Assembly: GCA_017163975.1 (NCBI GenBank)
Contig: JAFFSR010000279.1
Span: 1 to 64,000 of the forward strand
DNA: 64,000 nt
Reading direction: 5' to 3'
Source: Anastatus disparis
Lineage: Eukaryota > Arthropoda > Insecta > Hymenoptera > Eupelmidae
Made by a program: the position numbers and the translations under genes. Each line of letters begins with the position of its first letter. Position 1 is the first letter of the stretch. Below, piece by piece: positions 44,132 to 56,192 of this stretch. The notes under the pieces are model-generated. The model did no database searches. It worked only from the letters and a program-made list of their open reading frames with translations, and was not told the origin of the DNA.

Positions 44132-45252
44132 TCATTTTTAATTATTAATGTTTCTTGACAATATCTGTTTATTTTTGTATTTTTCCTTTTCTATTTTTTT
44201 TCACACTAAATTTATAAATGTTTATTAAATTATTTAATCTTTTTAAAAAAGGAAACAAATATTATAACCAAGAAATATTAATAATTAAAAGAGTAATCTA
44301 AATTTAAGTTTATTTTTTTTTATGTATGCGAAATAATTATTGTAAACAATATATGTAGCTTATTCCCTAAGTAAGGGAGAAATTCCGAAGAGAGAGAGGG
44401 AAACTCAGAGAAAATACACTGAAATTCCTAGGAAGTTTTTCTCCCTAAGGTTAAAAAAATCCGCCCACAAGCGAAGATAAAGAGGAACAAGAACGCTTTT
44501 TGCGTACGCCCATTGCCAATTTGACCATATTTTCCAACGGAAAGGGAAATTTTGAAGATCCTCAGGGCGGGCCCTAAGGCTCCTTTAAAAAGACAGAACG
44601 GGGAGGAAATCAGTCAGTCGACCACCGCCAAGGATACATCGCCAAGGCTCTACAATACTTCTCACAAATTTTCAAGTTGAAAATTCTCAATTCAAATTTC
44701 TAAGTTTTAATCACCAAATTTTCAAAGTTTGAAATTCTCAATTCAAGTTTCTAATTTTCATCTACTAAGTTCACAACCAGTTCTAGAAAATTTCAACGGA
44801 TATTTCCATTGCGTTCACACACTCTCTCTCTGGTTTCACCAATTACTTAGGAAAGAGTAAGTAAAACTTTTATAAAAAGTAAATAAAATCAAACTTAAAA
44901 TTCAAATTTGCTTTCTATATAATAATTTACATTTTTTTTTCTAAATTAAACTTCAAATTTTATTTTACTAAAATCTTTCTAATTTTTTTTATCATTTCTT
45001 TATTATTTTACGATTTCCCACCTTTCCTGTCGTATCCCGGCGAATTGTTCAGGGTTGCGACAGCCTAGTTTGATACCTCCAGTGTATGGTTCCATCTAGG
45101 CTTATCCATTATCCTTTTCCTACCTTATCACAAAACAATAATTCTAAAATTTTGAAAGAGGTGGTTATTAGGTGAAAAACCCTACGGCTGCCAAAATAAA
45201 CCCTTAATCGACGCTAAACTAATTTTTACATGTGCGTCCTTCAGACGTCACA
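44132..45252 (+). repeat. 3' LTR
   Basis: Direct repeat of 29403-30527 with few substitutions and short indels. Contains the same TTTAAAAAG and TCAGTCAGTC core promoter (initiator at 44610) and ends CAGACGTCACA at 45252, where the inverted satellite begins. Confidence 0.9.
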
Positions 45253-47160
45253 CTATTGGTTTTTTTTAGAGTAGTTTTAATTTCAGTCATCTATGAGAAA
45301 AAAAAATTTTCGATTCTTCATTTCTTTGGTATTTTTTGCAGACTACTTGATGAATCTGCTTTAAAATTTGCACGAAAATAATATTTGTACCCCGAATTTA
45401 AATAAACTTCTGAAAATTAATTTTCTTAGTGTAGTTTTAATTCTGGAGCTTTTTGAAAATTTTGAAAAAAATGTTTGTATTTATTTAGCCACTTGGATCT
45501 CGAAAAGTACTAGATCAATTTGCTTCAAATTTTCCATACAGTTTATTTTTTTTATTAAGTATTACGGAATCTATAGAAAATCGGTTTTCTTGTTGTAGTT
45601 TTGATATGAAAGCCATTTGAAAAATTAAAAAAATTTTTTTTTATAATTTATGTAAGCTAATTGATGAATTTGCTTAAAAACTTTCGTGGAAATTATTGTT
45701 GATTGCTGAAACAAAAAGAACTTTCGAAAACTGATTTTCTTAGCGCAGTTTTAATTTTAAAGCATTTTAAAATTTTTGAAAAAAATGTTCGTATTTATTT
45801 ACACTACCCTCCAGTCACATTTGCCCACCCTACATGAAAATCGATGAAACTTTAAAGTTTTGTGGCTCAGTGAAAAATAGTCGTAATTAAAAAATTCCAA
45901 CTGGGTTTTAAAAAAGGTTCAAAAACCTTTAATTTAAGCCGAGTTGAGCAAAAAAAAATTAAAAAATGCATGCCTTATGCGTAAAAAACTAACTAAAAAA
46001 TATTCAATTTTTTTCGCCCCTATTCAAATGCCTGCCATTTTTGCGGAAATTATCGAATCATAAAAAAACAAAATGGAGGTAAAAGCTAAAGGAGTCACCT
46101 TCAAAATGAGCTATAGAAAGCTAATTTATGATCGATTTTACGGTAGTTATGGTCATTTTTTATGAAAAAAAACGTTTTTTTTAAATAGCTATTATCTCAA
46201 AAAATACGCATGATATAAAAAAATTTTTAATAAAAAAGTTGTTTATTTTTGAGTCAAAAAAATATATATTTAGATTTAACTGAAATCTGGAAGGAAAAGT
46301 TTTTTTTTAAATTCATTAAAATATAAATATTGAATAAATGGATTTTTTTTCAATGGGATCAAAAATGAATAAAATCTTTTTTTTACTGATTCTCAGTTTA
46401 ACCTGAATATTTATTTTTTTGACTCGAAAATAAACAACTTTTTCATTAAAAATTTTTTTATATCATGCGTATTTTTTGAGATAATAGCTATTAAAAAAAA
46501 TCGTTTTTTTCATAAAAAATGACCATAACTACCGTAAAATCGATCATAAATTAGCTTTCAATAGCTCATTTTGAAGGTGACTCCTTTAGCTTTTACCTCC
46601 ATTTTGTTTTTTTATGATTCGATAATTTCCGCAAAAATGGCAGGCATTTGAATAGGGGCGAAAAAAATTGAATATTTTTTAGTTAGTTTTTTACGCATAA
46701 GGCATGCATTTTTTAATTTTTTTTTGCTCAACTCGGCTTAAATTAAAGGTTTTTGAACCCTTTTTAAAACCCAGTTGGAATTTTTTAATTACGACTATTT
46801 TTCACTGAGCCACAAAACTTTAAAGTTGTATCGATTTTCATGTAGGGTGGGCAAATGTGACTGGAGGGTAGTGTAGCTACTTGGATCTTAAAAACTACTG
46901 GATGGATTTGCTTTAAATTTTCAATTTAATTTATTTTTCTGATTAACTAGTGCAGAGCTTAGTACTTAACATAGTTTCAATAAAATAGCAATTTAAAAAA
47001 TTTTTTTATATTTTATATTTTTCTTTTTTTTATATATTTTATGTAAACTACTTTATGAATTTGCTTTAAAATTTTCATGAAAATTATTTTCGATTTCCAA
47101 AATGAAAAAAACTTTTGAAAACTAATTTTCTCAGTACAGTTTTAGTTTTTGAACATTAGT
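45253..47160 (-). repeat. Inverted copy of the ~160-bp satellite, interrupted by a palindrome
   Basis: Landmarks such as TAGTTTTAATTCTGGAGC recur near 45270, 45432, 45592, 45745, 46970 and 47135, again about 160 bp apart once the insertion at 45802-46873 is removed. They are the reverse complement of the 13.3-14.5 kb monomer (CTCTAAAATTAAAACTGC). Monomers are strongly diverged. Confidence 0.75.
45800..46875. mobile_element. Near-perfect 1.07-kb palindromic element with TA target duplication
   Basis: The element 45802-46873 begins CACTACCCTCCAGTCACATT and ends with its exact complement; TA flanks both sides. The arms (about 530 bp) match almost base for base around a centre near 46337. TA duplication and terminal repeats fit a Tc1/mariner-type MITE. 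No open frame. The high arm identity indicates a young or gene-converted copy. Confidence 0.92.
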
Positions 47161-47170
47161 CATCCAAGTT

Positions 47171-48502
47171 ACAGCATACGACCCTAAATTTATGATCACT
47201 GATGAAAGATTAAAATGTTAAATATTATAAAAATCATATTAAGTATAGACTGGATCGCTGCCATTGTTTAATTAAGTTTCACGTTATTTATTCAACCATT
47301 ATAATGACTGCGTAAGCACTATTTCGAAATCAAAATAGTGACTTGACAATCTCTATTGCTCATGATTAAGATACATTGTTCTATTGCAACATTATTGATG
47401 TTAGATTGTTTTTTTTTTATCAGCTGTGATTTAGCTATGCTATATATTGTATGTTTTTAATAGAGTTGTGTGTTATTTATTTTTAATTAGATTAAGAAAA
47501 AAATTGTTAATAGGGGAAAATTCAACATAGGCTCTTCTGGATAAAGAATCTTTTATGCTTATTATTCAATAAATAAGTGTAAGTTTCAAAGAAAGTTTTT
47601 TTTTAGATTGAGATTGTAAATTAACAATCTTTATTGCTTAAGATTAAGATCCATCTATTAGGGAGTAATATCAGCTGGTGACTTTAAAAAAATTTTTTTT
47701 TTAATTAGCTCAAACAGTTCCTAAATTATCCAAGAATGATAGAAAATGTATTATCATCAATCAGTTTGTGAAACTCTTTGAGAACTAAGTACGAAAATTG
47801 AGCTTTATTGAGATTAAGGGTTGTTTGGGCGTGGAAGTTTATTTATGAGGGTAAATCAAATAAAGTACTCGAATATTAAACAAATATTTTTATTGTGGTA
47901 AATGAGTAACAAAATATTCAATATTGAACAGGGTAAAGCACAATTCGAAACTCCCCATGGAGCAGTGTACTATATGTAGATGTGGCTGTGTGTATATAAG
48001 TGTATATGTGTGTGTGTGTGTTTCTGGTGGATAACTTCGCTGTGATTGCCACCACGTGCTGCCGCACAAGCGAGCTGCATGTCTTAACAAATGAAAAAAA
48101 ATAAGAGACTCTTATCACCGAGAAACAATATCTCGCTTCTTCAATAGACCCACTGATCGAGCCGTCTGGACGTTATGATGCACTAGAGCAGCGCTATACT
48201 GATGACATGACAATCCGCATTATCGCCCAATTGTCACGACCAAATTTTCCTTAAGATGATGTCTTACACGAAAATAAACTTCACACACAATTATTTATTA
48301 CGTGGTTGGCGAAAGGTGGTTGGTCAACCGTTAGATTAATAGATGGTCTCGTATGGAAAGGCACGAGGCTACTGACTCCGAGAGCCGTCTAGAGATGTGA
48401 ACTATAACTCTCCCACCACTCTCAGCGCAAAAAACAAAAAAAAACCGACGCAAGTGCCGACTGGACGCGCGAGAGAGAAAAAGAAAATGAGAAAAACAAA
48501 AA
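47171..48502. other. No gene; internal duplicated segment and (GT)n tract
   Basis: A segment with CAATCTCTATTGCTCATGAT occurs near 47349 and again, diverged, near 47628, about 280 bp apart; both are followed by TAAGAT-CAT and a TATCAGCTG box. A short (GT)n lies at 48003-48021. 48100-48500 has more balanced composition, but no frame I can name. Confidence 0.4.
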
Positions 48503-49459
48503 TTCGCGGTACATTTAGAATTAGTAGACTCGTTAAGCATTGACGCTTTATTGATGGCTTTGAGGCGACACACAGCTCGTCGAGGGCGACCTAGTACAAT
48601 TTCTAGCGATAATGGGACAAATTTTTTCAAAAATCTAAATCTAAACAACGCGTTAAAAAACATTGATTTTAAGGGGTTAGTTAAGGCAGCTAGTACAATG
48701 AAAATCCAGTGGTATTTTAATCCTCCAGCTGCACCGTGGTGTAGTGGATTTTGGGAAGAATTGATAGAAGTTTTAAAATATTTATTGAGACGCACTCTTC
48801 GAAAATCGTGTTCGTCTTTCGAAGAAATAATAACTACACTCGCGGATTGTGAATCGGTTATAAATTCACGTCCTATAACGTTTTTATCGGATGATTTTGA
48901 AGAGATAAGTCCACTGACATCATCAATGTTTTTGCAAGATGAAAGAGATAGGTGTGTTAGATTGAGACCACATAGAAAAAACAGATTTAAAAAGCGTTTT
49001 CTGTATAGACAGAAAATAAAATGTGATTCACGACAAAAGTTCAGGGTTGAATATTTAGGTATGCTGGTCAATTATAAAAATAATTTTAAAGGTTCTGGAA
49101 TCATCAATGTAGGAGATATTGTATTGATAGGTAGCGATAATTTGAAGCGTTCAGATTGGCGTTTAGCGCTTGTTAAGAAAATTATTTTTGGTAAAGATGG
49201 CAATGCACATGTTGCTCGTTCAACTACAGCTAATGGCGATATTATTAGACCTTTTCAAAGATTGTTTCTAATTGAATCTAAATGTAATGTGAATTAGGAG
49301 GCAAATAAAATAATTACAAAAAAATTTAGATCATTAAAAGAACCGCCTCCTAAAATTTGTAAGACTAAAGATCCTGAACCGCTTGTAAAACCGAACGAAC
49401 AAATTGTATCTCGTAATAGTAGAACATGTCGATCACCGAAGAGATTAGTTTATTATTGA
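48503..49459 (+). pseudogene. BEL/Pao integrase C-terminal part, 5'-truncated
   Basis: Opens abruptly at 48503 (FAVHLELVDSLSIDALL). The second catalytic Asp is in SSDNGTNF and the Glu in APWCSGFWEELIEVLK, in BEL/Pao style. The C-terminal DUF5641-like domain ends with DIIRPFQRLFLIES. An in-frame TAG at 49295-49297 is followed in the same frame by a Pro/Lys-rich tail to TGA 49457, as in complete Pao proteins. All upstream pol, gag and the 5' LTR are missing. The end lies 57 bp before the LTR. Confidence 0.88.
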
Positions 49460-49516
49460 AAGATAATTTTAGTTTGTATTAAAATGATGGAAGCCCTTAT
49501 TTCCATGGTGGGAGGA

Positions 49517-49948
49517 TGTTGGATATAAGACGAAAATAGTAAGGGATTAAAAGAGGGAAAAACCCAAGTTATAAAAGTCAATTGCTTAAGGATGACATAA
49601 TTGTAAAACTTATGTATTATTATTTTTATTGCATGCACCGTTAATATTGTATACGTGCTCGTCCTACAGCAATTACAGATTTTCATGTACGTATTTGCCG
49701 AGGTTTTCCAGTAATAAAATTAATATGATCGATGCGCACAACTCGGGTATGTTTCATTTAGAGTGTACGAAGTTAGGAAGCAGTTTGAGGGACGCATAGT
49801 CCTCAGTCTTGTACAGATCACCGAGAAGAGTGTTTACTTGCCTTTGTCGTGCACTTTATTTATATTTCATTTCTGTTTTCTTGATAAAGTCTTTTAGTCT
49901 CTTAATTTCAAGCAAGTATTTATTCATTTATAATATTCCCGTCCAACA
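49517..49948 (+). repeat. BEL/Pao 3' LTR (432 bp)
   Basis: Begins TGTTGGA and ends TCCAACA, a perfect 7-bp terminal inversion with TG...CA ends. A purine tract GGTGGGAGGA precedes it (49507-49516). An insect initiator TCAGTC is at 49803. An AGTCTCTTAATTTCAAGC segment precedes the end. The next element starts immediately downstream. Confidence 0.88.
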
Positions 49949-50009
49949 AATTTACCAACTACACTGCAGGTACCGAGGGTACGATGTTGTAGTCAGAGCA
50001 GTATTGCTA

Positions 50010-51065
50010 GCGTCCGAAGTGCCAAAAGCGCTTTTAGTGACGCGTCAGAGTTTGAACAGAATGCATTTTAGAAGGATATGGATGCGTTCATGGAAGCAAC
50101 GAGAGACCAAGATCTGTGGATAGAAGAAATAAAAAGAAGTAAAAGGGACACAGGAAGTTTTAAAGAAGAACGCGAACCTCAAGATCCAAGTCACGATTGA
50201 GAGGTTGCAAGTTTATTTAAAGCAAGCCGTTAAACAACAGAAAGAACTTAAAGTAAAAGCAAGTGCTATCCAGGACGGAGATAACCTAATTTATCATCGA
50301 CACAGGGAAAAGAAGACAGCAACAGCCTGGGGGATGTGCGGCAAAACAAAAGAAAGAAGAAAAAAGCGACATCAGGTGCTGCGAATGCGCAATCTCTTCC
50401 GCAGATTGCGCCTTCTAGCCAGTTGAGTCCTTTAGCTCCAAAGGCAAACTCCAGGAAGACGGAAGTGGTGGTTGTGAGAGTATCATAAGGGTCATCATAC
50501 GCAGACATCCTTGAAAAGCTCCGCAACGCCGCAGGAAAGCAGTACGGAAGTCCTCAGTCTTAGGCCAACAACCAAGGGAAACCTTTTAATCTAGATCTCG
50601 AAAGGGTTGGATGTAATGGCGTTTGCTAACAAGGTCAAAGTTGCGGTAGAAGGTATAGGAACCCTAAGCATGGATGGCTGGAGGAGGACAATCAAGATTC
50701 ACGATCTTGACCAGATGACAACGGAGGCTGAAGTACAGGAAGTCTTAAGTAGGATTCTGGGACCAGAGCAAAGAGCTCAGAAGGTCATAATCTTTGGACC
50801 CAGTAGCTTCGGATCTAAAATGGCAGTAGTCATCCTTGATGAGACTAAGGAAAGAGATCTTTTAAATAAGGAGCAAATTCAAATTGGATTCGTTAATTGC
50901 AAGATACAAAGAAGAACTATGGTAATGAGATGTCATCAATGCCTAGGCTTTGGTCACAGGCAAGATCACTGCGAGGGTCCTGACAGGTCCGCGCACTGCT
51001 ACAAGTGTGGAGAGGCAGGCCACACAAGGGCGATGTGTCCTAATAATGTCTGCTGCTTCTTATGA
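50010..51065 (+). pseudogene. ORF1 (Gag) of R1-like element A, frameshifted 5' part
   Basis: The 3' half is open (50607-51065) and ends with two knuckles, CHQCLGFGHRQDHC and CYKCGEAGHTRAMC, followed by the start of a third (CC). The 5' half lies in several short frames: a charged helical part around 50205-50426, and a SYADILEKLRN motif near 50500, the conserved R1-type Gag box. Binds element RNA in the family. Premature end at 51063. Confidence 0.78.
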
Positions 51066-51567
51066 CGACAGGAAGGATGTGATGGAGAAGCTGTCAATCA
51101 TGTGGCTGGTAGCTGAGTCTGTAAGATCTTCAGGCTAGTTCCGGAAAACGAAAAAAGGATGAATAACAAGGCCTCAAGAAATTCTCGAAAAAAAAGTGTA
51201 GAAAAGTAAGATAAGAGTCAAGAGCTAGATTCGAAAAGGAAGGCGCTACGGCGAATAGGTGACCCCACCTCAAAGTAATACTAAGTAAGTGTAAGTGCCG
51301 GGGTGGGATAAAGGTCACGAGGTGGATGTTACTGGCCTCCTGTCAAGAGGACGGGGGCCGGACGGTCTCCTGGAACTCTGATGCCCTAGATGTGGAATGG
51401 AAGATCCTTTCTATAGTCTAGGCTGACGTGCACTCAGGAACCTGTCACACCGGTGATGATATCCCCTTCTGCTCTGCAATGACACTTTGCGAAATCGCTT
51501 AGTGGGCATGGATCTTGTCGCTGAAGGTCTGGTTTAGGCAGATTTCCCGTTTTTTTACCACCATAAA

Positions 51568-51569
51568 AA

Positions 51570-51600
<31 letters not shown>

Positions 51601-51653
51601 ATTATTCTTATTATAATTATTCTTATTATAATTATTATTATTATCATTTTCAT
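51568..51653. repeat. (ATT)n tail of element A
   Basis: About 80 bp of ATT with a few ATAATTATTCTT interruptions; element B starts within or directly after it. Confidence 0.9.
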
Positions 51654-52129
51654 TATGGGAGTTAGCTTAAGGAGGCCTACTAGGTCAGTGTCATCTTTCA
51701 GATTCCAAAATAATACCAGAAATCATCTGACCCGGATGATGATAACTCTGCTAGTACTTTCCAATAAAAGAAGAGACAGAACAAGTCCACCACATGATAG
51801 CATCAGGCCTAGGATAAAGATTGTAAAAATAGGGACAAATACTTACTCTAACTTGTAAATCCCAAACGGCCAACAGCACAGAACAATGAGTGTGATCACA
51901 CAAGACTACGACGGGGATTCGTAATCTTAAGCAGCCCTGGCTGGTTCTGACGTAGAAGATAGAAATTGGTCAATACAAGAAAGTAAAAAGAAACTACGAA
52001 ATGAACGTCCCCTCATAAAGAGAGCACTTAGTAATACACAGCTGAAAAATTCAATAGCCGCACAGAATTTAGCACCAAAGGGACAGCAAAATAAGGTGAA
52101 CATAAATAAAAATCAAAAAAGATAAAGAA

Positions 52130-52760
52130 AGAGGAATTCAAGACTCCCACAAGACGCAGTCAAAATCACACTCGTAGGTGGTAGGACTTTTGCAGAGATT
52201 TTTCAGAACATTAATGCGACAATGCTACTAGCTGGCTGTCCTGAACTAGGTCAAATAAAATCGACCAAGAAAGGAGATTTAATAATAAGGTTTAAGAATA
52301 AAACTGGTAATATTGCTAGTACAACAGAGGCCTTAGAGGCAGCGATCAAAGAGAAGGGCAATACAACATGCCTTCAAGCCATGACTACGGTCAGGATCTT
52401 CAACCTTAACAGTGGTAGCACTACAGAACAAGTCCAAAATGCTATAAAAACTAAAATTACAGATTTGACTGTGGACCCAATAGTAACTTTGTCAAATTCA
52501 AATACAAGGCAACAGGTAATAATTTTTGTCAGCCTTACCAGCGAAGGATGCTTTGACACTGGTGCAATTGAAAAGCATACAGGTGGGTCTCTTCGCGTGC
52601 AGGATACGACGATACAAATCGGTGAAAAGGTGTTATAAATGCCTTAATTTTGGGCACACCAGTCACAAGAGTTCAGGTCTGGACAGGAGAGGACATTGCT
52701 ACAAATGCCCTTAACAGGGACACTTAATTAAAGTCTGTGATCAGTCACTAAAGTGCATCA
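52130..52760 (+). pseudogene. ORF1 (Gag) of R1-like element B, frameshifted
   Basis: A GGRTFAEIF-like box near 52180 opens the conserved part. Then an open stretch 52222-52638 carries TVRIFNLNSGSTTEQVQNAI, and after a frameshift near 52560-52600 the knuckles follow. The first knuckle (CYKCLNFGHTSHKS) has Ser in place of the last Cys; the second (CYKC) is interrupted by a stop and continues with QGHLIKVC. Confidence 0.75.
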
Positions 52761-52769
52761 CATGCCAAG

Positions 52770-55739
52770 ATGCAGGTTTTGCAAGGTAACATCCGTCGCA
52801 GTCCCATGGCTTTTGGACTTTTCCAAAAAATAGCAAAAGAAAAAAGAGTGGATGTCGGTTTTGTAAGTGAGTTTGGGAAAACAAGTACAGAAGGGCTCAA
52901 CTGGGTCATTGATCACAGAAAGAAAGCAGCTTTTTGGATTCGGGATCAGAACAATTTTCCTTTTTCGGGTAAGGCCAGTGGTAACGGATTTACCTGGATT
53001 AAAAGTGACAACACTACCTATATTAGTTACTACTTCAGACCTCTGACCACAGGTAAACTGGAAACATTTATGATGATACAGAAGGACTGGAGGATGCACT
53101 ACAGGTTTTCGAAGGAGAAATCATCGTAGGAGATGATTTCAATGCACACGCGCTAGACTGGGGATTACCAAAAACTAGCACAAGAGGCCAGATGGTTCTA
53201 GATATGGCATCAAGACTCGAGCTAGTGGTGCTAAGTGATGGCACAACTATCTTTAGAAGAGATGGACATAGGGAAACTATTCCTGACATCTCTCTCGCTT
53301 TAGAGGGTATTGCAGGCTTTGTAAACGATTGGTGAGTGATCAATGAGTTTAATGGTAGTGATCACCTCTATATATTCTTCTCTAGTGGCCAACAGCAGCA
53401 GAAACAGAAAAACCAAAGTATCCTCAGATGGAATTTTGCTAAGTTGGATAAGGCAAAGTTCGAGAGTATCATAAGCGAAGAAGAAGAAGAAATATCGGCA
53501 TTTCCAATAGACACCGCAGAAGAAACGGAGATAATTGTGGATGCGATAATGGCACTTATGAAAAAAGCTTGCTATGAGTCTATGCCAAAAAGGCTAAATA
53601 AGCAGGATCACCCTGCAGTCTATTAGTGGAAAAGCAATATCGCCGACCTAAGAAGGGAATGTCAACGACTCCGGAGACGCACTCAACGGGCTAGAAGAAC
53701 AACGGACTTGGTAGAGGTTCAACAACGAAATAAAAAAGAACAAGCAGCAAAGAAACGACTTAATCAGGCCATTAAAAATAGCAAAAGAATGCACTGGAAC
53801 GCTTTCTGCGCGGAGGTAGGCAACAATCCGTGGGGACTAGGATATAAGATAGTGATGAAGAAACTCGAAAAGTTCGCTAAACCTTCTCTGCACAAAGCGA
53901 ACGTTATAGAAAATATATTTACTACCTTGTTCCCAGAACATGAAGTGAGGCAGGATCAACACATTGAAGTGACAGGAATAATTCCCCTTTTCACAGAAGC
54001 AAAACTGAAAACCGCCATAAATTTCATGAAAAATAAAAAAGCACTGGGACCAGATGGAATTCCTTCCGAAATCCTCAAGCAAGTGGTAGAGAAATCGCCC
54101 AAGCTTCTACTAAACGCGTACAACGCTTGCCTGAAAAATTAAATTTTATCAAAAAGATGAAAAAAAATCAGTATTAATTAGCAAGGGTTAAGGAAACCTA
54201 AACACAGGTGCGGAAAATCGTCCACTGTGCATACTTGACACGGCTAAGAAATTTCTAGATAAGCTTATAAGACTACGTCTTGAGGCAGCGGTACAAATAG
54301 AAGAAAGGCTCTCGAATAAACAGTTTGGCTTCCGAAAGGCGAGATTCACGTGTGACGCCGTTGCTCTGGTAAGGGATTTCTTCAGTACGGAACAAAAGAC
54401 AAACAAACACTCTAAAAAGGTTGTCATATTGGCCACAACTGATATTAAAAATGCTTTCAACTGGGCTAGTTGGGAAGGTATAATCTGCGCATTGAGAGAC
54501 AAATATAGAATACCGCTGTATCTGCTATGCATGTTAAAAGAATATCTTAAAGATAGACAGCTTCTGTACGAAACGGAGGATGGTCTCAAATTCAGAAAGG
54601 TAACAGCAGGAGCAGCTCAAGGATCAATTTTCGGCCCAGAACTATAAAATATTTTCTACGACAGCATCCTTAGAATTGAACTTCTTAATGATTGCTGTCT
54701 CGTTCGATACGCAGATGACATAGTGATGCTAATCACAGGAAGAACCCATTCAGAAATCCAGGACAAGCTGACCCTTGTTATGAGGCACCTTAAGAGATAA
54801 TTAGATGACCACGGATTAGAACTTGCTGCCGAAAAGACAGAAAAAGTGCCACTCACTAGAAAGCATAATGCCACGTTCAACAACATACACGAAACGCAGG
54901 TGGGAAACCAGCAAATGACAACAAAGAAGGAAATAAAATATCTTGGTTTTACTCTGAACTCAAAGACGAACTTTGGGAAGCACATTAGAGAAGTGGAAGA
55001 CAAAGCATTAGCAGCGATCGCATCGCTCAGCCGCCTGATGAGAAACACTGGCGGACCACGAGCCAGTGAAAGAAAACTTCTTATATCTGACACCAATTCT
55101 CTGCAGACTAAGATGTATCGAGTAGGAATTGCAAGAGTTCAGCGTAGTTTTGCACTAGAGATATGTAGTACCTATCGCACAGTATTAAAGCCGGCAGTTT
55201 TAGCTATTGCAGGAGCTCTTGTAGCTCTAAAAATAGAAAATAGCCTTTGATATGAGAAAGAAAGTCGAAGAAATGGGCCAATCTCCCAAATGTCAAAAGA
55301 TGGCAGATCAAGAGCGAGAAGCAGTCCTAGCGAAGTGGCAAGACAGAAAAAAAGCGGATAAGCGCGAAATGTGGACTCGTCGCTTCATTCCGTGTATTAA
55401 AGCATGGCTCAAGTGCGAACATGGGGAGGTGAACTATAACCTAACATAGCTATTGTCCGGGCATGGATATTTCCGGTCTTACCTGCACAAACTAGGACAA
55501 GTAGCAAATGACAACTGCTTGGCATGCGGACACGCATGCGATGATGTACACATTTTTTTTCATGCGTGCGATGGACAACAATGAGGCAAGAATTGATGGA
55601 GAAAATTGGACAATTCAACCCCGATAATATCGAAGAATTGATGCTTAAGACAGCAGAAAATTGGAAACTAGTAAGTCTTTACGCAGAGGCAGTCTTGCGG
55701 ACGGAGAAACACGAAAATCTTATTGACCATGACAGTTAA
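52770..55739 (+). pseudogene. ORF2 of R1-like element B: AP endonuclease, RT, zinc knuckle
   Basis: ATG 52770 starts the endonuclease (QVLQGNIRRSPMA, the Asn of the first motif; DRRK-type middle; DDFNAH in a shifted frame near 53135). RT fingers: NKKALGPDGIPSEILK (54030-54075); palm: ATTDIKNAFNWASW (54432), AAQGSIFGPEL (54612) and RYADDIVMLI (54700). The C-terminal CCHC (CLACGHACDD...H...C) is at about 55518-55570. The last frame ends at TAA 55737. At least six breaks, among them stops near 53335, 53624, 54140, 54645 and 54798. Target-primed reverse transcription is the family mechanism. Confidence 0.85.
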
Positions 55740-56107
55740 GTTATCATGTTATTGATGTTCTTAAACTAAAAAGAAAGATGAAGTAAGTAAGAAATCATAG
55801 AAGCATAAATAAAGAGAAAGAATAAAAAATAGAGGAAAAGTCTAAGGATATCCATAAAGAAGTCCCTGAAAGCACGAATAAAAAAGAGAGGACGCTAATC
55901 TTGGCGAAGGACAGCCACCCTTTGTGAAGCTAACGCAGGTCCAGCGCGGTACCTTACATGTTAAACGTAAGGTATGTTAAAAGAGGTGGGAATTTAGTGG
56001 GTAGTAGGGTTAGAACATCGACCTGAAAATCCCACTCACGGAGGAGTCTGGCATGGCTTTCTCTATGGTTCATTCATGTGAATTCTCTACCTCTTCAGAT
56101 AAAAAAA

Positions 56108-56192
56108 AATATTATTATTATTATTATTGTTGTTGTTGTTGTTGCTATTATTATTATTATTATTGTGATTATTATTATTATTATTATTATAA
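56108..56192. repeat. (ATT/GTT)n tail of element B
   Basis: Trinucleotide tract with ATT, GTT and ATT blocks; element C begins directly after. Confidence 0.9.

Larger units (their letters stand above)
29403..45252 (+). mobile_element. Large Ty3/gypsy (errantivirus-like) LTR retrotransposon, 15.85 kb
   Basis: Two direct 1.12-kb LTRs enclose, on the + strand, two accessory frames, gag, pol (protease duplicated, RT, RNase H, integrase) and an env-like gene. The order PR-RT-RH-IN and the GPY/F end of integrase assign it to Ty3/gypsy. Long noncoding stretches (2.4 kb before the first frame, 1.85 kb after env) make it about twice the usual size. No clear target-site duplication was found. The coding region carries a frame break in a TA tract, two pol stops and three env breaks. 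Confidence 0.92.
49949..51653 (+). mobile_element. R1-like non-LTR retrotransposon A, ORF1 plus 3' end only
   Basis: Has the same 3' plan as its two downstream neighbours: a 3' UTR (51290-51560) ending in an ATT microsatellite (51568-51650). It encodes only Gag; no endonuclease or RT is present between the zinc knuckles and the 3' UTR, so about 3 kb is missing internally. Its 5' end abuts the BEL LTR at 49948. Confidence 0.75.
51654..56192 (+). mobile_element. R1-like non-LTR retrotransposon B, full-length but decayed
   Basis: 5' UTR with GAGTTAGCTTAAGGAGG and TAGGTCAGTGTCATCTT, ORF1 remnant, ORF2 (endonuclease, RT, C-terminal zinc knuckle), 3' UTR and ATT-type tail (56108-56192). Many stops and shifts. 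The 5' UTR resembles that of element C. Confidence 0.82.

Noticed and set aside
48331..49071. 246-codon - strand frame opposite the BEL integrase
   Set aside because: The + strand frame has the integrase Asp and Glu motifs and DUF5641-like end; the antisense frame has none.
53068..55096. Several - strand frames of 90-146 codons across element B
   Set aside because: They lie opposite endonuclease and RT motifs and carry no domain of their own.
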